This document shows, in pieces, positions 53,145-64,000 of a DNA stretch of 64,000 bases. The DNA comes from Trileptium ribeirensis (taxonomy: Eukaryota > Nematoda > Enoplea > Enoplida > Thoracostomopsidae): assembly GCA_030248225.1 (NCBI GenBank), contig JASANE010003965.1, positions 27,381-91,380 of the forward strand, in the 5' to 3' direction. Under the pieces are notes generated by a model that saw only the letters and a list, made by a program, of their open reading frames with translations, was not told where the DNA came from and made no database searches. Made by a program: the position numbers and the translations under genes. Each line of letters begins with the position of its first letter. Within the stretch, counting starts at the first letter, position 1.

Positions 53145-54275
53145 TCACTGCGCCAGGAGCCTTAACTCAGCATCACCCACTAATTGGCTGACCCAGTCAC
53201 GCAGGTTTCGTCGGCAGTAATTGGAAACCATCGGCTCCATAAATTGCGGACGCTCTTGCCACACCATGTGTGGTTTATCTCTTTCCCAGGCATCGGCTGC
53301 GTTGAAAGCTACTGGCCAGTTCGGGAAATACATGTTGTGGAGGGCGTTATGCTGTTGCCGATGGTTTGCATCTATTCGCTTGTACTCGATCGTCCAAGAC
53401 GCTGCATCCTGGTTAGTCGCGGCCCAGCGAGGGATTGGCTGAGCAATGACGATGGGAGTCCGTGGTGGTACGCGTCTAGAAAGCATCCCTAGATGGCGTT
53501 TGATCTTCTTGAAGGCTGCATTAGGGTTGGTCGCGTGAAGCTGCTCTAGTGGCGTCATCCGATAAATGTATTGATAGCTTCCAAGTAAGATGACGCACTT
53601 GGTCCATAGCGTCAATACCGCGCTGACAGGTTGGATCATGCGAACTAGCGTGGTACCAGGTCATCCGCAAATCAACCATTTATTGTCGGCGGCCATTTCC
53701 AACAATGGCAGGTCAAGCGCGGTTCCTAGGATGATGACGTTCGGTCAGCGGGCAAGTCCGGTGCTGAGATACTCGCGCACTTCTTTCAAGAGGCGTCAAG
53801 TAACGTTATGACAACGTCCGGGTTGTTGGCCTTGCCGTAGCTGCTTGGTACAGCGCCCGACTCCCCAGAAAGCATCTGTTGTTGCTTCGAAGAGCGGTTT
53901 GTCACCCGTAACATGGAGGATTCGCACGTAGCTTGAAATAGCAAACTTCTGGAGCAAGATCGGACGCATGATGTGATCCAACAGTGGCTTGAGCCGGGCA
54001 CTTGTGACGTTGTTAATCAGTTCGTTCTTTAGGGCCCGTTATCTTGATTTGTTGGAGCGTCCCGATCATGTCCATAACTTCCGTGGCCGCTTCCATTAAC
54101 CCAAGAACCAACAGTACCCTGACTTGGTAGTGCTGTTCTGCGGTCTTGGCCTTATTGCCATCGTTGTATTAATGGCGCAGGGCCTCGTGCATCTTAGGCA
54201 GTTCCGTCCACTCAGTGCCATGTGACATGAATGGGATATAGGCATACATGCGAGCGGTTCGGTCATGCCAGGGGG
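53145..54275 (-). pseudogene. E3 accessory ORF B: NADAR plus SGNH/Rossmann-like domain
   Basis: From about 54275 downward it matches E1 ORF B: SHGTEWTELPKMHE, a LMRPILLQKFA-type block, a FWGVG motif near 53850, a degraded GDA region, LLGSYQYIYR, ATNPNAAFKKIKRHLGMLS, PIPRWAATNQDAAS and the C-terminus ending RLLAQ. The frame is open only from 53639 to 53145; upstream parts are split over several frames. The intact C-terminus shows that Trp stands where E1 ORF B has its stop at 14797. Confidence 0.72.
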
Positions 54276-54937
54276 GCAACGGCAGCGCTTGTTCGTCGCC
54301 CACGATGACAACCTGGGACCATCGCACGAGGCCGTCTCGGTGAAAGGCCCGGATTTCATCTAATAACCGGCCCGTCACGTTGTGGCGCGTCCGGTAACAG
54401 CAGCATTCGATGTGCGTCGTGAAGGTCCCCCAGAAGTTGTTGAAGGATATGTTGAGCAGGGGCCGGGTACCGGTGCCTCCAACTCCTCCGCGTACTCGAT
54501 CGTGCTGAATTTGGCCAATAGGATTGGCCGCATGATGTGCGGGCTGTAGGATTTCAGCCAGTATCGCACTTTCAGCGGTATTCGGCGATGGAGGGTTATG
54601 CTATGGAGCTGCAGCTCGCTCGGACTGATGTCAGCTTCGGCCAGCTCCTTGACGGCGTTGTCGAAGCCCAACAGATCCAACATGCTGAGGTGGAAATGCT
54701 CCGATGCGCTGGACAAGCGCCGCCCGTTGTGTTGGAAAGGGTCAGCGGTTGTTTTTCGTTGGCGAGCATTGACCAGCGAGTTCCTGTGAGCGCGAAAATT
54801 TCTCCCCGCGGCCCTTGTTGAATGCGGTAAAGCGGCACCGTCGGATAGACACAGCCGCCGTAGACCATTGGCACGTGCTGTACGCCCTTTGACAACAATG
54901 GCATACGGACATCGTTGGCGCTGTAGCTTCGTCGCAT
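54276..54937 (-). pseudogene. E3 accessory ORF A: NADAR domain truncated after the GDE motif
   Basis: The ATG at 54937 aligns with the ATG of E1 ORF A (12305). The NADAR pattern is present over several frames: KGVQHVPMVYGG, HNGRRLSSASEHFHLSML with the conserved Glu, HIMRPILLAKF, then TGRLLDEIRAFHRDG and VVIVGDEQALPL. Directly after that, sequence matching the N-terminus of ORF B begins (54282-54268), so the Rossmann-like half of A and the spacer are deleted. Confidence 0.7.
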
Positions 54938-55069
54938 CTATAATGAAAGCACCGGCAATAGTCCATGCTCGAAACTGATCCTGGTTATGGGTAATGTGGT
55001 GTCCCATGTTCCCCTTCCCTCAACCCTAAGAATTATTTGGAATTCTACATTGGGGTACGTGCTAGCAGG

Positions 55070-56892
55070 GGTTTGGAGTTAGTCTATTTGTGGGTCCGAT
55101 TCCCTTGAGTCGGATTCCTCGTATGGTGGTGTTCGGGGCGTACGTTGTTGCCAAGCTGTGGGATGTAATTCTTGGCTTGAAGGGTATCGTGGAAACGTGG
55201 TCGGTGGCAAAGTTCCGCTGGGTGTGCGTTCTCCAGCAGGATCTTCCGTGGCGTCGACATTGCTGCACGCCAGGCATTGGTCATTGAATTGGTGACACTA
55301 CTGGACTGTGTGTGCGTGGTAGAATCTATTTTGGTTGACGTTCCTGCGGCTTCGCCGGTGGTTACGCCTGGCTCTGGGAATGTAACGCGCCTGCTGCCGC
55401 GTGGGACTTCCCCTATTTCCTCGTCCGATGCCGCACCGAATGGCCTACAGACCCGCTCTCAGGCCTGTCGGTGTAGGAGATGTCTTGTCGGGACTGTCGC
55501 ATGAGCGGTACTGGGTCGCATTATTCCTGCGGATGTAGTAGCGGCAATAGTGCGTGCCAGTTCAGTAATTGTCACCGTGGACGTTTCCGGCTGTTCGGTA
55601 GTGGTAACCTGGACAGTTGTACCTCTTTGCGCCGTCCTTGGTTGTTTTCACTGGGTAGCACGTCCCACGAGGGCTTTTCCTCGTTCTTCCCGTGGTGATT
55701 CGGTACGAGGAGGAGTGTCCAAGGTTACTGGACGAGGAGTCCTTTGCTGAGGTGGTGGTGCTTCGCTGCTCGTTTCCGTGGTTGTTCGTCTGCCCTGTGA
55801 ACCAGAGGTTCTCTGTTGCGTACTAGGAGTTCTCTGTTGCGTACTAGATCAGCCGCTCGATGTTTCCTATCCTGCCTGACCGAGCCGCTCGACGGAAGAT
55901 GATTCCTTTGAGGTTTGGCTAGTTTATCGTCTGCTTCGGCTGCTCCGACATCTACGGCTGTGCCTTCTCCAGAGGTCTCCGACAAATAACTAAACAATGG
56001 CGATCCTGGAGGTGGGTTAATAATGGCCGGTTCACGATAAGCCCAATTATAGGGTGGGATAGGTCTATCGGCAGCTGTTGGTGTACCGCTATAAGGACGC
56101 ATGGTCGCTGTCTAGCCCCGACAGTTTGAGTTGATAGTTCAATTCGCACTCGCAATCTTGACGCCATGATGTGTTCAGCTGGTCGTGATTGGAATAGTGG
56201 GTGGTCCTGAGCAGCGAGCGTAATAGCATAACGTAAGTCTCCTGGAGTCTATGGTCCAGTCGCGCCAAATCCGCCAAATGCTCCTCGTGGCGTGGTAGAC
56301 TACGTGAGATCTGCTGGATAGAAGTGTTGTCCTTCAAGTATTTCAACACCTACAGTTGGTACGCCGAATGGAACTTCCTCGCTGGTAGCCACTATTCTTT
56401 CCATCGTGGTTACTGGCACTGTGTGTTGTCCGGATTCTGCTTGCGTGTCTCGGCTGCCAGGTTGTGGTGTATATATGAGAAGGACTCCTGAACTGTAACC
56501 TGCTCCTGCGTTATTGGCGGCCAAGATGGCTCTATTTCTCTGTCTGGATCAGTCAATGGAATCCGATTCCTGAACGTCCGTGGGTTCTGGGGTTCGTATA
56601 TTTCGGTCCGATATTCGCCGTGTTCTATTGCCGCTTGCTCGGCTTATATCTCAGCATAAGTCCGGCGATATAAGTTAGGGTCGTTGGGGTCAGGCATTTT
56701 CACATTTTCAGTATCGGAACTATCACTGATTGCCGTTCTTACCTTGCGTACTGCTATCTCATCTACGGACTCTATTTCAATAACTAAATCCCTATCAGCG
56801 ATTATCTGCTGGCTTGGTACACTTAACCCTTTTTCCAAGACTGAGGCGTGTATCTGACTTAGCCAGTCTCCAACATTGGGCACTGGATCTAG
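55070..56892 (-). pseudogene. pol: E3 polyprotein tail, integrase C-terminal domain deleted
   Basis: Minus-strand remnants include PNVGDWLSQIHASVLEKG and SSDTENVKMPDPNDPNLYRR (56883-56644), a long Ser/Pro-rich middle that E1 lacks, and a C-terminal PYEESDS-type acidic end near 55085. At about 56893 the integrase core is joined directly to the tail; compared with E1 (11055 to 11484) about 430 bases holding the GPY/F-type region are missing. Confidence 0.65.
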
Positions 56893-58035
56893 TTACTGTG
56901 TGTACCGACGGATTATAGGCCAATGTACAAAATGGTAGGGAAACGACCCACGAATGATGATCGTCTTGTGGTACACTTACTCGTAATAAGTATAGCAACG
57001 TCCTATTGAATCTTTCAATCTACCATTCGCTTGCGTATGGTAAGCTAGACTCATGTGCCTAAATATTTGCATTTCTCGGCACAGTTCCGCGAACATATGC
57101 GCAGTAAAACTGCCTCCGCGGTCAGAACACAATTCCCTAGGCGCACCGTACTTATTTACCACATCATATAAGAATATGTGTGCGGCTGTGTGAGCATTCT
57201 GGTGCCTTATGGCTACAGCTATGGCAAAATTTGTGAATTGATCTATGTATGCAATAACACAGCGGTTTCCCGCTTGCGACAGAACTTGGATATCGAGTTC
57301 TACAAATACACGGTACATAGGTTGATTTGCCAACGGAACTCTGCCCAACTTGGTGGTTATCCGAGAAATCAGGCCCATAGTGGATTGACACGATGAACAC
57401 CGTTTAATCCATCGTTATGCGTGCGCCGACATACCCTACTAGTAATACAATTGTTTCAGTTTTGCTAGTAATCAGTCGCGACCGGGATGTCCTCCGTATA
57501 AGGTGTTATGCTCATGTTTGAGTACCTGCTGTACTAACGTAATGAGGACGCACTGCTTATAATTAATGTCCCCCAGTTGTAACGGATGCATATACAGTAT
57601 TTTTTTGTCCTGAGCTAGTTCGAAATAATGTGCTCTCATCTCTACAAGCAAAGAACCCAGCTCAGCTTTAGGACGCGTCTTATTGTATAAGTACCACCAA
57701 ATCGGGCCTAGGTCCGAATCGTTTCGTTGGATGTAGGGTAAAAGCCGTACCAAATTGAAATCTGGTAGGTCCGAAAAGAACAGTAAGTAGATGTCTTCAT
57801 GCGTGTCTTGCGCGTTCTCAATTCTAACTGTTGGCAAGATCTCGGTCACGTAATGCATCATCAGTTTCATGAGTCTATCAAACTCTTGTTCCGTGGGTAA
57901 CGTGGTTGCAGCTAAACCTAAGGTTTCTGACTCTGTTCGGAATGGTCTTTTGGGTCTCCGAGCTTGAGGTCCGACTCCAGAGCTCGGAATAGTCGTTGTA
58001 CGTACCGACATTACAGATGTTTCTCCTGGATCCAT
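56893..58035 (-). pseudogene. pol: E3 linker and integrase zinc and core domains
   Basis: The linker (LPTEQEFDRLMKLMMHY to LGPIWWYLYNK) starts at an ATG at 58035, in the same place as the E1 ATG at 9925. The zinc domain (VLKHEHNTLYGGHPGRD) is followed by a stop. The core continues as RVPLANQPMYRVFVELDIQV and CSDRGGSFTAHMF to GRLKDSIGRCYTYYE, which has lost the catalytic Glu region. It is inactive. Confidence 0.8.
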
Positions 58036-58940
58036 CCAAATGGAAATCTCACTCAGTGTGGGTTCTTGCCGTTGTAGCGTAGCTGGGGGTTGTAGCCGTA
58101 GGCTGTTGTAGCGTGTCGGCTACTAGTTGTGATGAGATTGCCTCGGGATTGGCTTGACGTTCCTCGGAGGCGAGTGGGTTCCCAGTGATACGCGTTGGAG
58201 CGCCGCTGGCGAGTGGAGCTACTATACGCACTGGGTATGGTAAATGTGGTTGGTCCCATGCACTGCATACTGGTGGGTGGTCACATGTTTCGTCCTCGAC
58301 CATTTTCTTTGTCTGGTCTGTATTGTATTTCGAAGCCTCCGAATTCGAGGAGTAATTCGCTGCGCCATTGGGACCAAAAGCGAGTTTCTTGGTGGTTTGT
58401 CGAACAAAACTTTTAGCGGTTTGTGATCAGTTTCAACGTGAAATTTGTGTCCTACAACATAGGGGCCTGACGTGCAGCGCTGACCACCTAATTGCTAATG
58501 CTTCGGTCTCAATTGCTGGGTATCTGCGCTGGTAGTCTAGTAGGGCTTTGCTTCCGTACGTAATGGGCTTAAGCCCTTGTTTGTGTTTTCTATGATAATA
58601 CTGCGCCCATTGCATATCCTGAGGCATCGGTTTGTAATACGAAAGGTTGTGTGAAATCTGGATGAATTACTATTGGTTCATCTGCTCATTCCGTGGTTCG
58701 CATACGTCCGAGTAATTTTGTATAAATTTGTGGTAATCACCCACAAGTCCCAAGAAACTTTAGAGCTGCTCCAAAGCCTCCGGACGTTTGAATTCCTCTA
58801 TAGCGCTTGCCTATTCCGGATCGGGTTTGACGCCTTCGGTGCTAATTATGTCTCCTAAGTATTTTAGACTACCGCGTCCGATATGACACTTGGAGGGCTT
58901 TAACTTTGGGTTTGCCCTGCGAAAACGATCGAACATTCAG
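58036..58940 (-). pseudogene. pol: E3 RNase H and Pro-rich linker
   Basis: Minus-strand pieces carry YQRRYPAIETEALAIRWSALH, FDKPPRNS and a Pro-rich linker (DQPHLPYPVRIVAPLASGAP) similar to E1 (9720-9900). The RNase H region is broken by shifts and by loss near 58320-58460. Confidence 0.72.
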
Positions 58941-59640
58941 ATTAGGTCTGCCAAATGTGCCTAAAAAGTGGCTGAAAATACAAGTATGTCATCTCTATAG
59001 ATCAGCCATTTCTCCCACTCGAGCCCTTTCAGAATCATTGACATACAGAGCTGAAAGGCTCCAGGGGATGAATTTAATCCAAACGGTACACCGTTATACT
59101 CGTACTGCCCGTGTACCGTTACGAAAGATGTTTTATCCTTAGTTTCCGGATCTAGTTCTAGTTGCCAGAAGCCTTTATTTAGGTCTAAGCTGGACATTAG
59201 CTTTGTATTTCGGAGGCATCCTAGAATATCGTCTATTCTGGGCAATGATATGCGTCCTGTTCGGCTACCGTGTTTACCTTACGAAAGTCCATGCATAACC
59301 AGGTGTGAGCCGTCACTCTTGGTTACGTATACTATCGGTGAACCCCAGGGTGAACTCGATGGTGCTATGAGTCCTGCATCTAGCATGCTATTTAATTCCT
59401 CCCTAAGCGGTTCGCGTAAATAGTGTGCTAATCGATACGGTGCTTGTTTGATTGGTTTAGCATCTCCAGTTTCTATGCGAGGTCGATGCTCGGTGTATCG
59501 TCCTAGGTAGAAATCATGCGTGCTGAATACGTCTGCGTTTTCGGCAATCGCGGTTTTCAATTGTTTTAGTTCGAAAAATGATGGTAATGTCTTATCTTGT
59601 CGAAATCGATTTAACTTAAGACCGTTTAAGCCCTTTCATG
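58941..59640 (-). pseudogene. pol: E3 reverse transcriptase
   Basis: Minus-strand 59560-59279 holds PYRLAHYLREPLREELN and SPWGSPIVYVTKSDGS; 59245-58961 holds PRIDDILGCLRNTKLMSSLD, FGLNSSPGAFQLCMSMI and the catalytic box as YRDDILVF, so the usual YIDD is YRDD here. The two pieces are in different frames. Confidence 0.85.
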
Positions 59641-60000
59641 GTCGATAGAGCGTTTACTTGCCTCAATGTGTTGGATGATCCTTTAAGGATGCGCAGTTAT
59701 GTTATTCAATTGCTTAGCCTGTTTTCGCTCCTCGTATCAAATCAAATTTTTGTTTGTATTCTTAAGAAACTGTACGGTTGGGTTGATCATGGTTTCGATG
59801 TGGCCAATTGTCCGTCTGGCATAGATGGTGACCGGTGTATTCTCGAAATTAATTGCTGCGATTGGTATGGTCCTTTGGCTCCTTAGTACTAATGCGTGTG
59901 CCATTGCAATATCAATCAATTCTGGTGCGGGTACGTATAGAGCCGGGCCTACACCTGTTTCTGCAATCTCGGAGATAGCGTTAATAAATGTTTATGTGTT
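59641..60000 (-). pseudogene. pol: E3 post-protease segment, cut at the inverted-repeat element
   Basis: Minus-strand 59919-59737 reads IDIAMAHALVLRSQRTIPIA and NPTVQFLKNTNKNL, nearly the same as E1 (7897-8070). Homology to E1 can be followed to about 60000 (E1 about 7810) and then stops. Confidence 0.75.
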
Positions 60001-60033
60001 ATGCAGGTTTCACAGAATAATGAGTGCAAAAAG

Positions 60034-60484
60034 TGGGCACTTTTGTCTCTATTAGCCGTCTACAAGAAACTAAAATCTCTAATGGACGGCGATATGATAT
60101 TTTAGTTTCTTGCAAACGGTTGCTAGAGATATTTGTCTCTAATGACTGCTTGTTAGATATTTAAATCTCTAACAGGCAGCTGTAAGAGATTTTAGTCTTA
60201 TATAGAAAGGCAATAAATACAGAAATCTCTAACAGGTAGTTGTTAGAGACTAAAATCTCCAGCAGCTAGCCATAACACATTATTGTCTCTAATGGCTAGC
60301 TGTTAGAAACTTTTGTCTCTTACAGTCAGCTATATGATACAAAAGTCTCTAATAGCTATCCATTAGAATTTAAAATATTTAATGGTTGGCTGTAAGAGAT
60401 TTTTGTATGTTACAGCTGGCTGTAAGAGACAAAAGTTTCTAACAGCTAGCCATTAGAGACAAAAATATGTACCGGCTAGCCGTT
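60034..60484 (+). repeat. Left arm of long inverted repeat, made of about 30-bp units
   Basis: Repeating units follow the pattern AGAGACAAAAGTCTCTAAC then AGCTAGCCATT, each a near-palindrome, with variation between units. The arm pairs in order with the right arm, unit by unit, showing that whole arms were inverted and not just that units are similar. Confidence 0.85.
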
Positions 60485-63032
60485 ATTGCTGATTCACAAA
60501 ATAAAGCATCCATCTACCTGAAAAATTTTGTTACATACAACATATCGAACTGAGCTGTGTTATTGATAGTGTTTCACTATCTACCATAAAAATTGCAATG
60601 TATCTTTTATATGTGTCTGTAGATGCATGTTGCACCTGATTTTCATTATATTTCCACTCGAATTTGATGTAGTTGAACCACAAAAATTTTGAGTCAGGTC
60701 TACCAAAGCTTGCGCCTAAACTGTTAATTCTAATGCAAATTAGGTGTAGTATGCGAATGGTTATTCGAATATTCGCACCACAGCTACTAAATTGTCCATC
60801 AACGTTGCGGACCATTCCCAAGAAGTATATGCAGCGTAACTCAGCAATCATTCAAAAATTATAACAGATATTTCCGCACCAGCTTGCATTAGAGTGAAGG
60901 TCAACAAATCATGATTGGTTAGGTCGGGAGCAGGATCGTTGTGGATACAGCACCATTTCAAAAGGGTACTCTGGTCAAAAATACGTTTGAATACACAAAG
61001 CAGTGTTTCGATCTTACGATGTAATATGTTAGCCGAGTTAAGCAATTTAACAAGATATAATTACGTCTTGAATGCGAATATTACTGTGGTATATACAAGG
61101 CGCAGGCGCGACAAAAAATCAGGGGGGATGTGAAACGTAGTACCATCTTAAAACTGTTATACGATTCTTCTAGGCATGCTGGTTAACATGTGTTTATATG
61201 TACATATATGCTTTTCCAACTTGATAGATTTCTAGGAGATCGACTGGCATGTTCGCGTCCCAGACATATATCTCTATTCTATATATACATAATTCACCAA
61301 CATGGTAAATTCCTAGGGGGGGCTGAGGTGCCAGATGTATTTTTAAATATGCATACATGTTTGACCAGCAGCTTTAGTTCTAAAGGTTTTTCTTGTGGAC
61401 GCGTGGTCTCCGTCCACGTACTTCCACCCATGGGCATATCATTTGTATTGTACGGTAATACACATACTAAGAAGACAAGTAACAAAATTGGAGATGCATA
61501 ACTATTAATATTCTAAAGATTTTCTTTTCATTGAAACTTCACAAACTTTATCTACTTAAAGGATTATCACAACAATATATATTGCAAAACCATTTCGCCG
61601 CTGCATTATACATTACAGTATATATTTCTAAATAGACAGTGTCATTTTCAGAAATTAAAATAGGAATTATAATTATTATGAATTATCAAATATTATACAT
61701 AAGCATATATTATCTTCTTATCTTTTATACATTGTCGGCTTTAACTTATAAATTTTCAAATTATACAATTTTTCCAAAAAATGAAAAGAATAAATAGATG
61801 GCAGCAGTTGTCATGTTCGGCATCATGTTTGTGCAATCGAGAAACCAAAACTGTGAGGCCACATATTTGCAGTGCAATTAATCAGCCAGAAAGATTTTGA
61901 AAATTAAAATTAATTTTGTATAATGTATGTACAGCCGCGTTACCGATTTATTTGTCTACATAGATTGTTCAATTCAATAATTTACACACCTAAAATTCAT
62001 CCGGCGTAAATCTATTCCTCTATCCTGGAAAATATGACGCATAGACGAATATAACAAATCAATTTTATTTAATATACTGTATATATTGTGGATAATATTA
62101 CTCAAAATGTAAGAAAGAATCTGTTACGTTATCCACGAAATGACTGAACGACGCACGGTATGAACGAATCGACGAAAGATATAACACGGAATAGTATTCG
62201 TAAATTCTGTTCACTGTGATATTTCTGAAGCTCATGGATGCGATTTATTATTCTCTAAAAGTTAAAGACCGACAATTTTTTAGATATAACACTAAGACGT
62301 CTAAAAGCTACAATTTAAAATCAAATAAAACGATATCAGGTAAATTAGCGCGATCATATCAGAGTCGCTGCACATTCGATAACGCTCTGCTGATACTACT
62401 GACGTATAATCATCGAAGTACTTTGTGGCTGCTTGCAGCATGTGCATTAGGACAGAATTTACGTATGACAATTGACGCTGATTGAAAATTTGTCTGAAGG
62501 CTGATAGTGATTGCACACTTGGAGGTTTTGGGGCATAGGAAACTTATTGCTTCTGTTAGTTTTGCTCTAACTTGTGCGGTAATGTGTGATATCCACATAT
62601 AGCATATCGACATATGCTATCGAGAGCTGATTGGCTGTGCACGCAAAAAGGCGTAGGCGTACCTATGCTTTACTACGAAACAATCACTGTTGTGAACTGA
62701 AGACGAGAACGGTTCGAAACTTTTTCGCCGTTTCTACTTGTTCGCTAATGGCTATCGCGACCTAGCCGCGTAAACAGTTTGATATCGAGAAAGCAGTTAG
62801 CACTGGGGTGATGGCCAAATAGAATTTCTGCCTTCGATATGTAGTGACTGAATTTTAACCGAAACAGATTATAGATAAATCTGTATTTGTAGCATGTCTG
62901 AACTTAGTATATAGTTCGACAACCTCGTGTCCATTGCTTGATGTTTTGCATCGGAATCCTGCCGGGCCTCTCAAACAAAGGTCGCAAATTGTGGGTTTAT
63001 TCGGACACGCAGAAGGATGGGAAGACCCAAAT
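60485..63032. other. Interior of the inverted-repeat element, no supported gene
   Basis: AT-rich. On the minus strand, two adjacent short ORFs (61045-60848 and 60851-60531; for example LKWCCIHNDPAPDLTNHDLL) look like pieces of one protein split by stops and could be a transposase or host-gene relic. I cannot name it. Nothing else is supported. Confidence 0.4.
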
Positions 63033-63350
63033 ATTGGTGCCCATACAGTTTGATATTGGTGCCCCCCTCCAGTTTGATATTGGCGTCACCTCCAGTTTGG
63101 TATCGTTGCCCTCCTGTTTGATATTGGTGCCCCTCCAGTATATTGGTGTCCACCTCCAGTTTGATATTGTGCCCCATCCAGTATGATATTGGTGTCCCCT
63201 CCAGTTTGATATTGGTGCCCCGTCATGTTTGATATTGGCGCTCCCTCCAGTTTGATAAAAGTGCACCCCTCCGGCTTGATACGCTCCAGGTTGATATTGG
63301 TGCATCCTCTAGTTTGATATTGGTATTCCCTCTAGTTTGATATTGGTTGT
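63033..63350. repeat. Minisatellite of about 13 units of 20-27 bp
   Basis: Imperfect units built on TTTGATATTGGTGCCCCTCCAG in tandem. Several units are degenerate. Reading frames through it are by-products of the repeat. Confidence 0.85.
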
Positions 63351-63551
63351 TGTATTGAGTAGATGGGCGCATTTTTCTGCGAACGAGCAATTAAATTTCA
63401 ACAAAAAGTTTGTACATGTTAACCACATTTAGCACGCGCGCGAAATATTTTGGAAAACTTGGCTAAATTTGGAGAAAATTTGGCAGCATAAACTTTACAT
63501 ACGTCGTGAAATACAATAATATCTAACAGCTAGCCATAAGAGACTAAAATC

Positions 63552-64000
63552 TGTAACGGCTAGCCGTTACAGATTTTTGTCTTTAATGGCTAGCTGTTAG
63601 AAACTTTTGTCTCTTACAGCCAGCTATAACATACAAAAATCTCTTACAGCCAACAGATAAATATCTGAAATTCTAATGAATAGCTATTAGAGACTTTTGT
63701 ATTATATAACTGGCTGTAAGAGACAAAAGTTTCTAACAGCTAGCCATTAGAGACAGTAATATGTTATGGCTAGCTGCAAGAGATTTTAATCTCTAACAGC
63801 TAGCTCTTAGAGATTTCTGTATTTATTGGCTGTCTATATAAGACTAAAATCTCTTACAGCTGTCTGTTAGAGATTTAAATATCTAACAAGCAGTCATTAG
63901 AGACAAAAATCTCTAGCAGCAGTTTGCAAGAATCTAAAATATCATATAGCCGCCCATTACAGATTTTAGTTTCTTGCAGACGCTTGTTAGAGACAAAAGT
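63552..64000 (-). repeat. Right arm of long inverted repeat (continues past the window)
   Basis: Reverse complement of 60034-60484. One more unit (63517-63551) lies inside the arm without a partner on the left, so arm lengths differ by about one unit at the inner end. Confidence 0.85.

Larger units (their letters stand above)
50319..60000 (-). mobile_element. E3: decayed, 5'-truncated relative of E1 on the minus strand
   Basis: Read on the minus strand, it runs from the second half of the protease region (about 60000) through RT, RNase H, integrase, tail and two partly fused accessory ORFs to a 3' LTR starting at 52548. Sequence and gene content are closest to E1. Stops, shifts and at least two internal deletions break it. 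Everything upstream of the protease is missing in the window, where the inverted-repeat element at 60034 begins. The far end of its LTR near 50319 could not be fixed. Confidence 0.8.
60034..64000. mobile_element. Foldback-type element with long inverted repeats (right end beyond window)
   Basis: 60034-60484 is, base for base with few differences, the reverse complement of 63552-64000. The window ends inside the right arm, so the true ends are unknown. The interior of about 3 kb is AT-rich with only short ORFs and a minisatellite. It borders the break in E3, so it probably inserted into E3 or arrived with a rearrangement. I do not recognise a transposase. Confidence 0.75.

Overview
The window looks like repeat-rich nuclear DNA of an animal, most likely an invertebrate, although the species cannot be named from it. 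I see no host gene. Almost everything is built from three related Ty3/gypsy-class LTR retroelements carrying an envelope-like module (called E1, E2 and E3 here), their unusually long LTRs, and smaller DNA transposons or repeats nested in them.

Layout. E1 (+ strand, about 1-19727; its 5' LTR lies left of the window) runs gag, Cys/His domain, Env-like module, protease-RT-RNase H-integrase, then two tandem accessory ORFs, then a 3' LTR from 15998 to about 19727. It is broken by many frameshifts and stops. A spacer and a corrupted low-complexity tract (19728-20945) follow. E2 (+ strand, about 20946-50318) has a 5' LTR ending at 26574, a tRNA-Pro-like primer site at 26580, a 1.6 kb leader, one open frame of about 3,834 codons (28188-39692) that reads from Gag through Env into Pol, a frame-shifted integrase tail, one accessory ORF (41743-42908) and a 3' LTR at 43490-50318. 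A 701-bp inverted-repeat transposon with TAA target duplications sits in that LTR, and the other LTR shows the empty site. E3 (- strand, about 50319-60000) is a decayed relative of E1 that is lost upstream of its protease, where a foldback-type element with long inverted repeats (60034 to beyond 64000) begins.

How the parts work together. In E1 and E2 the Env-like module (signal peptide, furin-type site, hydrophobic fusion-peptide-like segment, helical region, transmembrane anchor) lies between Gag and Pol rather than 3' of Pol. In E2 the reading frame is continuous through it. This suggests one polyprotein that crosses the membrane twice, with Gag and Pol on the cytosolic side and the Env-like part in the lumen.

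The 3' accessory ORFs carry a NADAR-type (YbiA-like, ADP-ribose-linked N-glycosidase) domain followed by a Rossmann-like domain resembling SGNH hydrolases but lacking the catalytic serine. They occur in all three elements, duplicated in E1 and E3. The Gag-Env-Pol order, the NADAR accessory ORFs and the 5.6-6.8 kb hairpin-rich LTRs are the most interesting content. Domain names rest on motif recognition by eye, without a database search.
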